The position numbers were made by a program, and so were the translations under genes. A model generated the notes under the pieces. The model was not told the DNA's origin and did not search any database. It was given only the letters and a program-made list of their open reading frames with translations. A stretch of 64,000 nucleotides of DNA from Synechococcus elongatus PCC 11801 (lineage in GTDB: Bacteria; Cyanobacteriota; Cyanobacteriia; Synechococcales; Synechococcaceae). This document shows, in pieces, positions 27,918 to 37,457 of the stretch (within the stretch, counting starts at the first letter, position 1; every line of letters starts with the position of its first letter). The stretch spans positions 2,469,501 to 2,533,500 of the forward strand of contig NZ_CP030139.2 in NCBI RefSeq assembly GCF_003846445.2, read 5' to 3'.

Positions 27918-28028
27918 AGTGCACGGCGCTCGCAACCCGATACCCCTCAGCTTGCCGTGCCGACTGGGTCTTGGCGAGGCTCCTGTCGGCTTTCTTAATG
28001 ATTGGCGGCGGCTGTGACTGTTGGTGGC

Positions 28029-28607
28029 ATGTTGGAGCAGCCTTGGCAGCCCTTGTTGACCCAGCCTGCCACCGATGCCGCGATCGCACTCTTAGGCTGC
28101 TGGCTAGTTCGGCGCTTTGCCGATGGTCGCGTCATTCGCGGTCGCATTGTTGAGACTGAAGCGTATGCGCCTGGCGATCCGGCCTGTCATGGCTATCGTC
28201 GTCAGACCGATCGCAATCGATCAATGTTTGGCCCGCCGGGACAGGTCTATGTCTACCAAATCTATGGGCGCTATCACTGCATCAATCTCGCGACAGAAGC
28301 GGGAGGTCTGGCTAGTGCAGTGCTGATTCGGGCGCTGGAATTTCCTGACATTGAGGCGATCGCGGCATCTGGACCCGGACGACTCTGCCGTTTTTTGGAA
28401 ATCGATCGCCAACTAGATGGGGCTTACTTGGGTCCGACCAGTCCCTTAGATGTGGAAGTCGTGGATCAGCCCTTGGGACGAATCATTCAAACCACGCGGA
28501 TTGGCCTGACCCAAGGGACTGATTTACCGTGGCGCTGGTATTTGGCTGAGAGTCCTGCTGTTTCACGCCGCGATCGTCGTGCCGAAGCATTGCAACGAGG
28601 AGTTTGA
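28029..28607 (+). CDS. 3-methyladenine DNA glycosylase (AAG/MPG family)
   Basis: About 192 residues, a base-excision repair enzyme that removes alkylated and deaminated purines. Motifs: LLGCWLVRR, the catalytic Glu in [42 protein letters not shown] and [12 protein letters not shown]. The start is uncertain: TTG 28002, GTG 28014 and ATG 28029 are in frame and none has a clear ribosome site. Its stop lies 2 nt before the pyrB start. Confidence 0.9.
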   Translation: MLEQPWQPLLTQPATDAAIALLGCWLVRRFADGRVIRGRIVETEAYAPGDPACHGYRRQTDRNRSMFGPPGQVYVYQIYGRYHCINLATEAGGLASAVLIRALEFPDIEAIAASGPGRLCRFLEIDRQLDGAYLGPTSPLDVEVVDQPLGRIIQTTRIGLTQGTDLPWRWYLAESPAVSRRDRRAEALQRGV

Positions 28608-28609
28608 GA

Positions 28610-29626
28610 GTGAGCGAGTGGCAACGCCGACATATTCTGTCGCTGGCAGACTTTAGCCCTGCTGAATACGAAACTGTCTTGCGCACTGCTTCAGGTTTTG
28701 CTGAGGTGCTGCAACGTCGCAACAAAAAGGTGCCGACCCTACAGGGCCAAGTCGTGACGACCCTCTTTTTTGAGCCGTCAACGCGGACGCGTAGTAGCTT
28801 TGAGCTGGCTGCGAAACGCCTTTCGGCTGACACGATTAACTTTGCCGCCAGCAGTTCTTCACTGAGCAAAGGCGAGACGATTCTCGATACGGCGCGCACC
28901 TATCTGGCGATGGGTAGCGACATCATGGTCGTGCGCCATGCCCAAGCAGGTGTCCCGCAGGCGATCGCCCGTGAAATGGAACGGTTGGGAACGCAAGTGC
29001 GAGTCCTTAATGCGGGCGATGGTCAGCACGAGCATCCCTCACAGGCACTGCTGGATCTGTTCACGATCTGCAGCGTGATTCAGCCGGAACAACCAAGTCT
29101 CAGCGCGATCGCTGGTAAAAAAGTTGCGATCGTCGGCGATATTCTCCACTCGCGGGTGGCGCGATCGAACATCTGGAGCTTGACAGCCGCTGGAGCCGAA
29201 GTTCATTTAGCAGCACCACCAACCTTACTGCCGCCGGAATTTGCCCAGTTCGCTGACACCCCAATTCCTGGGAGCAATGCTCAGCGGCAGCTGCATGTCC
29301 ATTGGGAACTAGAACCGGCACTGGAAAACGCTGATTTTGTGATGACTTTGCGCTTGCAACAGGAGCGGATGAGTCAGTCGTTGTTGCCTAGTTTGCGGGA
29401 ATACCACCGCGAATTTGGCTTAACCCGCGATCGCTTGCGGGCTTGCCAGCCAACCGTGAAGCTTCTTCATCCGGGGCCAGTCAATCGAGGTGTGGAACTC
29501 AGCTCTGACTTGATGGAAGATGAGTCGATTAGCTTGATTCAGCCGCAAGTGACCAACGGTGTCGCGGTGCGCATGGCGCTCCTGTATCTGATTGGGGCGG
29601 CTGTGCCGGCAGCAGTTCCGGCCTAA
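28610..29626 (+). CDS. pyrB: Aspartate carbamoyltransferase catalytic subunit
   Basis: Catalyses the first committed step of pyrimidine synthesis, carbamoyl phosphate plus aspartate. It is 338 residues. The carbamoyl-phosphate loop [30 protein letters not shown] and [12 protein letters not shown] are complete. The GTG at 28610 is preferred because GAGGAG lies 7 nt upstream; the TTG at 28604 would sit almost on the ribosome site. No pyrI-type regulatory gene is adjacent. Confidence 0.95.
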   Translation: MSEWQRRHILSLADFSPAEYETVLRTASGFAEVLQRRNKKVPTLQGQVVTTLFFEPSTRTRSSFELAAKRLSADTINFAASSSSLSKGETILDTARTYLAMGSDIMVVRHAQAGVPQAIAREMERLGTQVRVLNAGDGQHEHPSQALLDLFTICSVIQPEQPSLSAIAGKKVAIVGDILHSRVARSNIWSLTAAGAEVHLAAPPTLLPPEFAQFADTPIPGSNAQRQLHVHWELEPALENADFVMTLRLQQERMSQSLLPSLREYHREFGLTRDRLRACQPTVKLLHPGPVNRGVELSSDLMEDESISLIQPQVTNGVAVRMALLYLIGAAVPAAVPA

Positions 29627-29866
29627 GTCAGGAAACTCGACAGTGCTCCGGTCTTGGCTGTATCCCGATCGCTAGAGAACGGCTCTCGACATAGGAGCGT
29701 CCTTGGAGAGTTCCAGAAGGCAGCGATCGCGAAAAATCAGCAATTTATGAGGAGCGATCGCTAGGTTTCCCCTCAGTTATGACGTAAGCTGAAAGAAAGT
29801 TAACAAAAATTAAGACAACTTCACCAGCCAGAACCGCTTCTGACTGGCCAAGGCTCGTCGTCCACC

Positions 29867-30847
29867 GTGTTGCCGAGGTTTCCCGTGGCCAAACCTGAGA
29901 CTCCTACCTCCGATTTAGTCCGCACCTACCTGCGCGAAATTGGTCGGGTGCCCCTGCTGACCCATGAAGAAGAGGTTGTCCTTGGAAAGCGGGTCCAGCA
30001 GTGGATGAAGCTCCAAGAACTGCGACAGACGTTGCAGTCGGAAGAGGGCGATCGCGACCCTAGTGAAACTGAGTGGGCTGCCGCTGCTGGTATCTCCGTC
30101 GAAGAGTTGCGTCAGCAGCAAAACTTGGGCGAGCAGGCCAAGCGCAAGATGATTGAGGCTAATCTGCGCCTGGTCGTTTCGGTTGCCAAAAAATATCTCA
30201 AGCGCAACATGGACCTCTTGGATCTGATCCAAGAAGGCACGATCGGCATGCAGCGCGGCGTCGAGAAGTTTGATCCGACCAAAGGCTATCGTTTTAGCAC
30301 CTATGCCTATTGGTGGATTCGCCAAGCCATTACGCGGGCGATCGCGGAAAAAGCGCGCACAATTCGCCTGCCAATTCACATCACCGAGAAGCTCAACAAA
30401 ATCAAGAAAATGCAGCGCCAGCTGTCGCAACAACTGGGCCGGACTGCAACCTTGCCGGAGCTAGCCGCAGCGCTGGATTTAACCCCAGCACAAGTTCGGG
30501 ACTACCTCGAAAAAGCACGGCATCCGCTGTCCTTGGATCTGCGTGTTGGCGATAACCAAGATACAGAGCTGGGTGATTTGCTGGAAACGGATTGCACGAC
30601 GCCGGAAGAATTTACGCTACAGGCGTCAATGCGTCGGGATATCGATCGCCTCTTGGATCAACTCACCGATCAGCAACGGCAAGTCATCGCACTGCGCTAT
30701 GGCCTCGAAGATGGTCAGGTGATGACGCTGGCTTCGATTGGCGATCGCCTGCAAATCAGCCGCGAACGCGTGCGTCAGTTGGAGCGCGAGGCGCTACACA
30801 CCTTGCGTCAAGCGCGATCGCAAGTGCAGGAATATCTGGCTAGCTAA
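29867..30847 (+). CDS. rpoD3: Group 2 sigma-70 factor (RpoD3-type)
   Basis: An alternative, non-essential sigma-70 of the cyanobacterial group 2 class, 326 residues. It has region 1.2 ([16 protein letters not shown]), region 2 ([29 protein letters not shown]), region 3 and region 4 helix-turn-helix ([19 protein letters not shown]). It lacks the long acidic N-terminus of RpoD1. By gene order it matches rpoD3 of S. elongatus, reported to respond to high light. The start is GTG. Its TAA stop overlaps the mutY ATG by one base (TAATG). Confidence 0.88.
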   Translation: MLPRFPVAKPETPTSDLVRTYLREIGRVPLLTHEEEVVLGKRVQQWMKLQELRQTLQSEEGDRDPSETEWAAAAGISVEELRQQQNLGEQAKRKMIEANLRLVVSVAKKYLKRNMDLLDLIQEGTIGMQRGVEKFDPTKGYRFSTYAYWWIRQAITRAIAEKARTIRLPIHITEKLNKIKKMQRQLSQQLGRTATLPELAAALDLTPAQVRDYLEKARHPLSLDLRVGDNQDTELGDLLETDCTTPEEFTLQASMRRDIDRLLDQLTDQQRQVIALRYGLEDGQVMTLASIGDRLQISRERVRQLEREALHTLRQARSQVQEYLAS

Positions 30848-31920
30848 TGTTTCCGACGGCAGCGATTCCGGATTTGCGGCGATCGCTGCTGGCTTGGTAT
30901 GAGCAGCAGGGGCGCGATCTGCCGTGGCGTCGGACTCGCGACCCCTACGCCATCTGGATTTCGGAGGTGATGCTGCAGCAGACCCAAGTCCAGACGGTGA
31001 TTCCCTACTACCAGCGCTGGCTAGAACGCTTCCCGACTGTGGAAGCACTGGCGATCGCCGATCTCAATGCTGTTCTCAAAGCTTGGGAAGGGCTGGGTTA
31101 CTACAGTCGCGCCCGCAATTTGCACCGTGCTGCCCAGCAAATTGTGACGGAGCATCAGGGATATTTCCCCGAGGATGCAACTGCCGTCGAAGCTTTACCT
31201 GGCATTGGTCGCACGACTGCGGGCGGCATTCTCAGTGCGGCTTTCAATCAGCCCCAAGCGATTTTGGATGGCAACGTGAAACGGGTGCTGGCTCGTTTAG
31301 GGGCGTTGCCGCTGCCACCGGCTCGGGCGATCGCGCAGCTCTGGCAATGGTCGGAAGCCCTAATCGATCCCAAGCATCCCCGCGACTTTAATCAGGCGAT
31401 TATGGACTTGGGCGCGACGGTCTGTACCCCGCGCAAACCTAGCTGCGATCGCTGTCCGTGGTCGTTTGCCTGCGCCGCCTACAATACCGAAATGACTGAA
31501 CAACTCCCCCTACGCGAAGCTAGCTCGCCGATTCCCCACAAACAAATTGGTGTCGCTGTCATTTGGAACGATCGCGGCCAAATTCTGATTGATCAACGTA
31601 AACCGGAAGGCTTGCTGGGCGGGCTATGGGAATTCCCGGGCGGCAAAATTGAAGCGGGCGAAAGTATCGAAGACTGTATTCGCCGCGAAATTCAAGAGGA
31701 ACTGGGCATCGCGATCGCAGTCGGAGAACATTTAATTTCGGTTGACCATACCTACACGCATTTTCGTGTGACGCTGCACGTTCACCACTGTCAGCATTTA
31801 GAGGGTGAGCCGCAGGCGATCGAGTGCGCTGAAGTTCGCTGGGTAGAGCCCTCAGAATTAGACGATTTTGCCTTCCCCAAAGCAAATCAGCAAATTATTG
31901 CAGCGATCCAAAACAAATGA
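30847..31920 (+). CDS. mutY: A/G-specific adenine glycosylase MutY
   Basis: Removes adenine mispaired with 8-oxoguanine. It is 357 residues: helix-hairpin-helix with catalytic Asp (LPGIGRTTAGGI, LDGNVKRVLARLG), a 4Fe-4S loop with cysteine spacing C-X6-C-X2-C-X5-C (CTPRKPSCDRCPWSFAC), and a C-terminal Nudix-like domain that recognises 8-oxoG. That last domain retains a full Nudix box (GGKIEAGE, REIQEELGI), where many MutY proteins have lost it. It is translationally coupled to the sigma factor upstream. Confidence 0.95.
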   Translation: MFPTAAIPDLRRSLLAWYEQQGRDLPWRRTRDPYAIWISEVMLQQTQVQTVIPYYQRWLERFPTVEALAIADLNAVLKAWEGLGYYSRARNLHRAAQQIVTEHQGYFPEDATAVEALPGIGRTTAGGILSAAFNQPQAILDGNVKRVLARLGALPLPPARAIAQLWQWSEALIDPKHPRDFNQAIMDLGATVCTPRKPSCDRCPWSFACAAYNTEMTEQLPLREASSPIPHKQIGVAVIWNDRGQILIDQRKPEGLLGGLWEFPGGKIEAGESIEDCIRREIQEELGIAIAVGEHLISVDHTYTHFRVTLHVHHCQHLEGEPQAIECAEVRWVEPSELDDFAFPKANQQIIAAIQNK

Positions 31921-32533
31921 AATTGCTATTTAGGTCTTGACTAAGAGGCAACTCAGATATGAATAAATCCATCAGATCGTTCTAATAACGACAATAGGGA
32001 TTTCTTGCAGCAACGCAGTACTGGTAAACACTTTGTCGCATCTGCTCTACGCTTTGGGCGCTGATTGGGTTTCCAAAACAATTGCCTTTTGCAATCAAGC
32101 TATTAGTTTTTGGCATGGGATAAGCAGCATCCATAGTGCCGTTATTACCATGCAACAGGCCAACACCTCGGAATACCATTATAAAAAGCGGGTCACCATC
32201 TATACAGCGGATCTCAACACCCCTGTCTAAGTCATAGACAATTGATGCCTTCACTGCTGTGGACAATACTGCTTCCAACCCAGCTAAAAACAATATTGAT
32301 GCAACAATTAGTTTCATGTAGGTAAAATTAATTCAACTATAGTTTTTATGACTTGTTTTTTTAGGACTTTTGGTGTTTCTTTCAAAAGTTTTCCATTCCG
32401 GCGAGCTTCTGCAACAGTTTGTTAATGCTGCCCTGCCTGCCTTCGGCTCAAGCTGGGATGATGAGAGGCGGAGCCTGCCCCGTGCTAGCCACAACCAGCG
32501 AGCTCATTACTGATCGAAATTCGTGTCACGTCT
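31921..32533. other. AT-rich, HIP1-free interval between mutY and hemF
   Basis: This 613-bp interval is clearly AT-richer than its flanks and lacks the GCGATCGC octamer that is otherwise frequent. It holds a possible small secreted-protein gene on the minus strand (31982-32317) and, at 32366-32389, a 7-bp stem (ACTTTTG/CAAAAGT). It could be recently acquired or fast-evolving DNA. Confidence 0.45.
31982..32317 (-). CDS. Small secreted cysteine-containing protein, unknown
   Basis: A 111-residue frame with a convincing signal peptide (LIVASILFLAGLEAVLS, cleavage near VKA/S). The mature part has four cysteines (RCIDG, NCFGN, QYCVAARNPYC), which could form two disulfides. No family is recognised. 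There is no clear ribosome site before the ATG and the base composition is AT-rich, so it may be a recent acquisition or not expressed. Confidence 0.5.
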   Translation of the reverse strand: MKLIVASILFLAGLEAVLSTAVKASIVYDLDRGVEIRCIDGDPLFIMVFRGVGLLHGNNGTMDAAYPMPKTNSLIAKGNCFGNPISAQSVEQMRQSVYQYCVAARNPYCRY

Positions 32534-33562
32534 ATGACCGTTGCAACTCCGAACCTTACGACCGTTCCGGTGCCCCCTAGCGATTCCCGCGAGCGGGTCA
32601 AGCAGTTCATGCAGACGCTGCAGGATGAAATCTGCGTGGGTCTGGAAGCACTGGATGGTGGCAGTCAGTTTCGTGAAGATAGCTGGGAGCGTCCTGAAGG
32701 TGGCGGTGGGCGATCGCGCGTGATCCGCGAAGGCAATGTCTTCGAACAAGGCGGCGTCAACTTTTCAGAGGTTTGGGGCGAAAAACTGCCGCCTTCAATC
32801 TTGGCGCAGTATCCCGAAGCCGCCGGTCATGGCTACTTTGCGACGGGCACCTCAATGGTGCTGCACCCGCGTAATCCCTACATCCCGACGGTGCACCTCA
32901 ACTATCGCTACTTTGAGGCAGGTCCCGTTTGGTGGTTTGGCGGCGGCGCTGACCTAACGCCCTACTACCCCTTTGCCGAAGACGCTAAGCACTTCCACAG
33001 CAGCTTCAAGGCCACCTGCGATCGCCACAACCCGCATTTCTACGACGTCTTCAAGCTCTGGTGTGACGAATACTTCTTCCTCAAACACCGGGGTGAAACG
33101 CGCGGCATTGGCGGCATCTTCTTCGACTACCAAGACGGACGTGGCGATCTTTATAACAAAGGGCCTGCCCCTTCTGGCCCCGCTGGGCAAAAAGCAGCGG
33201 AAGTTGGCATCGTTCCCGATCTCGACTGGGAAAAACTGTTTGCCTTTGCCCAAGATTGCGGCCGTACTTTCCTACCGGCTTACGGCCCGATCGTGGAACG
33301 CCGCAAAGACACCCCCTGGGGCGATCGCGAGCGTCAATTCCAGCTCTACCGTCGGGGGCGCTACGTCGAATTCAACTTGGTCTACGATCGCGGCACTATT
33401 TTTGGGCTGCAAACCAATGGCCGCACCGAGTCGATTTTGATGTCCTTGCCACCGCTGGTGCGCTGGGAGTACATGTATCAACCCGAGGCGGGCAGCCGTG
33501 AGCAAGAGCTCTATGATGTCTTCCTCAAGCCCCAAGATTGGGTTAACTGGCCGACGACCTAA
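32534..33562 (+). CDS. hemF: Oxygen-dependent coproporphyrinogen III oxidase
   Basis: Converts coproporphyrinogen III to protoporphyrinogen IX in haem/chlorophyll synthesis using O2. It is 342 residues. Conserved blocks: [57 protein letters not shown]-like [15 protein letters not shown], and [19 protein letters not shown]. No ribosome site is evident before the ATG. Its stop overlaps the convergent CCB1-like gene by 4 nt. Confidence 0.96.
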   Translation: MTVATPNLTTVPVPPSDSRERVKQFMQTLQDEICVGLEALDGGSQFREDSWERPEGGGGRSRVIREGNVFEQGGVNFSEVWGEKLPPSILAQYPEAAGHGYFATGTSMVLHPRNPYIPTVHLNYRYFEAGPVWWFGGGADLTPYYPFAEDAKHFHSSFKATCDRHNPHFYDVFKLWCDEYFFLKHRGETRGIGGIFFDYQDGRGDLYNKGPAPSGPAGQKAAEVGIVPDLDWEKLFAFAQDCGRTFLPAYGPIVERRKDTPWGDRERQFQLYRRGRYVEFNLVYDRGTIFGLQTNGRTESILMSLPPLVRWEYMYQPEAGSREQELYDVFLKPQDWVNWPTT

Positions 33563-34080
33563 GGCTCGATCGATCGCAAGGGCAGTGATTGCGTCAGGGT
33601 AATCAACTCATCGCGGTGGGCCGTCACGGTAAAGTCCGAACGGTCTGCCGCGGTGAATTGTAATGTCACCTGTTCCGAGCGCTGCGCTTTCTGCCAGTAG
33701 AGCCGGCCTGCAAAAGGGGCCAGAACGGCAGGAATCAAACCCAGTTGAGGACTGCTCTCCGTGGCGATCGCAATCACCAGCCCCAAACAACCCAAGCCTG
33801 TTGCTGCCAAAGTCACAACAAAGATGGCAAGAAACAGACTCGGCGCAACGATGCCTTCAAAAACAACCCGCTGCTGAGTCGGATCATTCTCAATCACGCG
33901 ATAGGCTCGATTGCGGAAGTAATCTTGCAGCTGCGTAATGAGCGTCGGACGATCGAGATCGCTCTCAAATTCTTGGGTGGTCGTGCGGTCTTTGAACGAC
34001 CCTCGGATGAAGAAAACAAGCCCAATCACGAGCAACAGCGTGATGAAAAAGACCGAGGCTAGCGTGACGCGATCGGACAT
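33559..34080 (-). CDS. CCB1-like cytochrome b6 haem-attachment factor (DUF3529 type)
   Basis: A 173-residue membrane protein. There is one N-terminal helix ([19 protein letters not shown]), then [13 protein letters not shown] and a hydrophilic region, two further helices ([27 protein letters not shown], in two parts, and a short Pro-rich one), and a C-terminal soluble domain. The pattern of N-terminal helix, (R/K)DRT motif and overall length fits the family I know as CCB1/DUF3529, required for covalent haem c(i) attachment to cytochrome b6. I cannot verify the match without a profile search. Confidence 0.55.
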   Translation of the reverse strand: MSDRVTLASVFFITLLLVIGLVFFIRGSFKDRTTTQEFESDLDRPTLITQLQDYFRNRAYRVIENDPTQQRVVFEGIVAPSLFLAIFVVTLAATGLGCLGLVIAIATESSPQLGLIPAVLAPFAGRLYWQKAQRSEQVTLQFTAADRSDFTVTAHRDELITLTQSLPLRSIEP

Positions 34081-34175
34081 GGCAGTTCAAAGACACAACA
34101 GCAGCACTGCTCTCTACTCTACTGAGCTGGGCGATCGGGCTGGCTTGCCTCCAGTTGAGAATGGGGCGCCGATCG

Positions 34176-35366
34176 ATGCGTGATCTGCTGTTTCTCAGTA
34201 ATGGTCATGGCGAAGACCTCAATGCCAGCTTGATCGTCAAGGCACTGCAGGCAGCCAATCCTCAGTTGGCGATCGCGGCGCAACCGATCGTGGGCGCAGG
34301 CAACGCCTATCGCAGGCTCGGGATTTCGATCATTGGCCCTACAGATCAGATGCCTTCGGGCGGCCTGCTCTACATGAATCCGTGGGTATTGGTGCGCGAT
34401 CTGTCTAAAGGACTCGTGCTGCTGAGTTTGCGGCAGATTGCAGCCATTTGGCGACAGCGGCGGCAGTTCAAGCTCGTAGTTGCCGTTGGCGATATTGTCC
34501 CGATCGCCCTCGCAGGACTGACCGGACGGCCCTTTGTTGCTTTTCTGGTTTCGACATCAAGCTACTACGAAGGCCGACTTCGGTTGCCGTGGCTGACCCA
34601 GCTACTCTTGCGATCGCGCCGCTGTCAGCAAATTTTCTGTCGTGATGCCTTTACGGCAACCGATCTCCAGAGCCGAGGCTTTTCCAAGGCCATTTTCTGC
34701 GGCTACCCGATCATGGATACGCTGCAGCCCTGTGGTGTTGACCTTAAACTCCCGACTGACCGTCCTCTGATTGCATTACTGGCTGGCAGCCGTTTACCGG
34801 AAGCGATCGCCAATCTCAAGCTGCAACTCCAGCTCTGTCAGCGACTGGCACGGCTGGGCAACTTTACTTTTGCGGCAGCGATCGTGCCTGCGATGGCTGC
34901 AACCCAACTGCAGGCGATCGCCACAGATTTAGGTTGGCAATTTGATGGCCGCGATCGCCTCTCACTCTCAGTAGGCGATCACGGCGTCGAAGTCCTCTGC
35001 CGCAGCGATGCCTTTGCCGAAATTTTGCAGGCGAGTCAGCTCGTTGTCGGGATGGCTGGCACAGCGGTCGAGCAAGCAGTTGGCTTGGGGAAACCGGTCG
35101 TCCAAATCATTGGTGAGGGGCCACAGTTCACCTACCGCTTTGCTGAGGCGCAAATGCGGCTACTCGGCACCGAGTCGGTGCAAACAGTAGGCACCACAAC
35201 CGCTCAACCTGCTGATCTGGAGCAAGCAGCTCAGGTCATTGTGCAGACGCTGCAAGATCCAACCCATCGCGATCGCTGTCAACGCAACGGCCAAGAGCGT
35301 GTGGGGTCGGCAGGTGGCTCAGCCGCGATCGCTCATCAAATTCTCAGCGTGCTTCAGCAGGAATAA
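34176..35366 (+). CDS. Lipid-A-disaccharide synthase-related glycosyltransferase
   Basis: About 396 residues, GT-B fold, related to LpxB but in a branch whose substrate is not established. Motifs: FLSNGHGEDL at the N-terminus (Gly-rich donor loop), VAVGDIVPIALAGLTGRPFV, LLAGSRLPEAIANL, and the C-terminal nucleotide-sugar site VVGMAGTAVEQAVGLGKPVVQI with EGPQFTYRFAEAQ. Starts at 34161 and 34176 are both possible; the family typically begins MRDLLFLSNG. The 3' end overlaps pex by 23 nt on the opposite strand. Confidence 0.82.
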   Translation: MRDLLFLSNGHGEDLNASLIVKALQAANPQLAIAAQPIVGAGNAYRRLGISIIGPTDQMPSGGLLYMNPWVLVRDLSKGLVLLSLRQIAAIWRQRRQFKLVVAVGDIVPIALAGLTGRPFVAFLVSTSSYYEGRLRLPWLTQLLLRSRRCQQIFCRDAFTATDLQSRGFSKAIFCGYPIMDTLQPCGVDLKLPTDRPLIALLAGSRLPEAIANLKLQLQLCQRLARLGNFTFAAAIVPAMAATQLQAIATDLGWQFDGRDRLSLSVGDHGVEVLCRSDAFAEILQASQLVVGMAGTAVEQAVGLGKPVVQIIGEGPQFTYRFAEAQMRLLGTESVQTVGTTTAQPADLEQAAQVIVQTLQDPTHRDRCQRNGQERVGSAGGSAAIAHQILSVLQQE

Positions 35367-35724
35367 GGCGGCGATCGTTGGCTGCTGCGGAAGTGAGATA
35401 CCTCTCCCAAAGCTGCGCGAGTTCTCGGGGGCGATCGTCACCAACCTGGGCCAGTTGATACATACGGCGGGGTCGTCCGCGTCCCTCTACTTTCTGCCAG
35501 TAGCCCGAAATGATCTGCTCATCTTCGAGAAATTTGAGAGCGGTGTACAGCACGGTATCGGACAGCCGATAGTTGGGCCACTGAGTTTCGAGATGCTGAA
35601 TCAGCTCCGTCCCGTAGGAATCTTCGTGCCGTAGCACCGCCAAGACATAACAAACCGCCAGTTCTTTGCTGAGATAGTGCGGCGGCGGATCTTGGAAGAA
35701 GCGATAGATATCTTCGAAGTTCAT
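35344..35724 (-). CDS. pex: Clock period extender Pex, PadR-family regulator
   Basis: Pex is a PadR-type winged-helix protein that lengthens the circadian period in S. elongatus by repressing kaiA. The PadR fold is clear: SKELAVCYVLAVL, EDSYGTELIQHLE (recognition region), LSDTVLYTALKFLEDEQII and GRGRPRRMYQL (the wing). Identity as Pex rests on the sequence and on gene order relative to cikA and hemF. ATG 35724 (MNFEDIYRFF) is given as start; the frame is open to TTG 35778 (144 residues) with GTG 35739 between, and the reported Pex length is nearer the longer form. The gene converges on the LpxB-related gene with a 23-nt overlap. Confidence 0.85.
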   Translation of the reverse strand: MNFEDIYRFFQDPPPHYLSKELAVCYVLAVLRHEDSYGTELIQHLETQWPNYRLSDTVLYTALKFLEDEQIISGYWQKVEGRGRPRRMYQLAQVGDDRPRELAQLWERYLTSAAANDRRLIPAEAR

Positions 35725-35890
35725 GCTGAAATCACTCACGCGCGAAGGGACGCAAAAACTGCGGCGACAATTGCTCAAACCCCACGCGACTAGACGGTAT
35801 CGCTGAAGCTTGTCGCAATCGAGCCTTGAGTTGATCCCTCACACCGTTGGCAGTTGGTCCGGACATTGCCATAGCCATCTCTGCAGAGGT

Positions 35891-35934
35891 CAGAGAATCT
35901 TCCGACGAACGGGGCTGCCTTTATTTATTCTCTG
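35891..35934. promoter_or_regulatory. Inverted repeat between pex and the exonuclease gene
   Basis: CAGAGAAT (35891-35898) and ATTCTCTG (35927-35934) form a perfect 8-bp inverted repeat with a 28-nt spacer in the divergent promoter region of pex. It could be an operator or a leader hairpin. No further support. Confidence 0.3.
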
Positions 35935-36031
35935 CGGGGATTGAGAAAAGATCCACTCTTCCCGTTAGATGGAAACAGCCTGCTCATTGTCTGGCCTACC
36001 CGACTCGCCTGCTCCAGGAAAAGTTATCTCT

Positions 36032-36667
36032 ATGTCTAGTCCTTCTCAAGACTTCTACCTTTGTGAAGAAGACTTAACAGATGAGTTGTTGGCGCAATAT
36101 CGGCAGTCCAGTGCGATTGCCATTGATACCGAGGCAATGGGGCTAAATTTCCACCGCGATCGCCTCTGCCTTGTCCAACTCTGTGATGCTACTGGAATTA
36201 CTGCCTGTGTTCGCATCGCCCAAGGGCAGACTGCAGCCCCGAACCTGAAAGCTCTCTGTGAAGAGTCGCAGATCACTAAGGTCTTCCACTTTGCCCGTTT
36301 TGATATCACTGCGCTCAAACACGGCCTCGGGATTGCGGTGCAACCAATCTTTTGCACCAAGATCGCCAGCAAACTGGCGCGGACGTACAGTTCGCAGCAT
36401 GGACTGAAGAGCTTGCTGCAGGAGCTGCTTGGGGTTGAACTGGATAAAACAGCGCAGAGCTCTGATTGGGGCAATGCCGCAGCGCTCTCTGCTGAGCAAC
36501 TCCGCTATGCCTGCAATGACGTGCGCTATCTCTTAGCAGCTCAGAAGATTCTGACGACGATGCTGCAGCGTGAGGGCCGCTGGCAGTTAGCCCAAGATTG
36601 CTTTGCCTGTCTTCCCACCTTTGCAGCCTTAGATCTGGCTCAGTTTGGCAGCGTGTTTGAGCACTAG
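36032..36667 (+). CDS. RNase D-like 3'-5' exonuclease (DEDD superfamily)
   Basis: A 211-residue single-domain exonuclease. The acidic motifs are Exo I IAIDTEAMGL, Exo II VFHFARFDI and Exo III YACNDVRYLL with the Tyr five residues before Asp, a DEDDy arrangement. It has no HRDC domains, so it is shorter than E. coli RNase D (about 375 residues), as is usual in cyanobacteria. ATG 36032 is favoured by an AGGAAAAG about 9 nt upstream. It lies just upstream of tRNA-Val. Confidence 0.9.
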   Translation: MSSPSQDFYLCEEDLTDELLAQYRQSSAIAIDTEAMGLNFHRDRLCLVQLCDATGITACVRIAQGQTAAPNLKALCEESQITKVFHFARFDITALKHGLGIAVQPIFCTKIASKLARTYSSQHGLKSLLQELLGVELDKTAQSSDWGNAAALSAEQLRYACNDVRYLLAAQKILTTMLQREGRWQLAQDCFACLPTFAALDLAQFGSVFEH

Positions 36668-36698
36668 ACGGGGCTGTGGTATCTTCAAATACGGTCTC

Positions 36699-36770
36699 GG
36701 GCGCTTAACTCAGCGGTAGAGTGGCTGCCTTACAAGCAGTAAGTCACTGGTTCGAATCCAGTAGTGCCCA
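36699..36770 (+). tRNA. trnV: tRNA-Val (anticodon UAC)
   Basis: A 72-nt cloverleaf. The 7-bp acceptor stem GGGCGCT/AGTGCCC has one G-U pair and the discriminator base is A. There is a D arm, an anticodon loop CTTACAA giving anticodon TAC after T33, and a T arm with GGTTCGAATCC. CCA is not encoded. It lies 31 nt after the exonuclease stop. Confidence 0.97.
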
Positions 36771-37011
36771 TCTAAATTTCAATTCATGCAAAAACTAGTT
36801 GCTGAAGCAGGCGCCAAAGGTGGTTGCTCTCAACTCTGCTGTGTTGCTACGCCTTTGCCAACGGTTGAACCATTGCAACTTTCAATCCTTGCCGTACTGC
36901 AAGTGCACACGAGAGGCGCTAGGGGTGCTAGTCTGATGCCTAGAGGATAAATATCGGCTGTAGTGTTTCTAATCCTGACGAGTCTTTCAAGTCTTTCGTG
37001 GGCATAGTTCT

Positions 37012-37048
37012 CTCCGAAATTTCACTCTCAATCTCTCTTGTTCGGAGA
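37012..37048 (+). promoter_or_regulatory. Ribosome-site-sequestering hairpin in the rbp1 leader
   Basis: TCTCCGAA (37011-37018) is perfectly complementary to TTCGGAGA (37041-37048), which contains the GGAG ribosome site 8 nt before the rbp1 ATG. The 8-bp stem has a 22-nt loop made mostly of CT-rich sequence. If formed in the mRNA it would hide the ribosome site, a possible temperature- or autoregulation switch. Confidence 0.5.
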
Positions 37049-37055
37049 CAACTCC

Positions 37056-37373
37056 ATGTCTATTTACGTTGGTAACCTTTCCTATGAGGTTACGGAAGCT
37101 GATCTGACAGCTGTGTTTACAGAGTACGGATCAGTGAAACGGGTTCAACTGCCCATCGATCGTGAAACCGGCCGCATGCGTGGTTTCGGCTTTGTCGAAA
37201 TGAGCGCTGATGCAGAAGAAGATGCTGCAATCGAAGCACTTGATGGTGCTGAGTGGATGGGCCGTGGCCTCCGCGTTAACAAAGCGAAGCCCCGTGAAGA
37301 GCGCAGTGGTGGCGGCTCCTTTGGCGGCGGTGGTGGTCGTCGGGGTGGCGGCGGTGGCTACCGTAGCTACTAA
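37056..37373 (+). CDS. rbp1: RRM-type RNA-binding protein Rbp1, glycine-rich
   Basis: A 105-residue protein made of one RRM (residues 1-80) with RNP2 IYVGNL and RNP1 RGFGFVEM, followed by a short Gly/Arg tail (GGSFGGGGGRRGGGGG). Cyanobacterial Rbp proteins are cold-inducible RNA chaperones, some also light-regulated and involved in mRNA localisation at thylakoids. The ATG with GGAG 8 nt upstream is chosen over an in-frame TTG at 37038. The 285-nt upstream region and a structured leader suggest post-transcriptional control. It is monocistronic. Confidence 0.95.
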   Translation: MSIYVGNLSYEVTEADLTAVFTEYGSVKRVQLPIDRETGRMRGFGFVEMSADAEEDAAIEALDGAEWMGRGLRVNKAKPREERSGGGSFGGGGGRRGGGGGYRSY

Positions 37374-37457
37374 GCAACGAGCTTCATCATTCAGTCATTG
37401 ACTGATATTTCAATCTAGTATCTCAACCGAATCGTTGAAGATACTTGTATAGAGAAA

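Noticed and set aside
32366-32389. ACTTTTG/CAAAAGT hairpin before hemF as a terminator
   Set aside because: It lies over 400 nt after the only upstream plus-strand gene, and the T-run after it is short; too weak to call.
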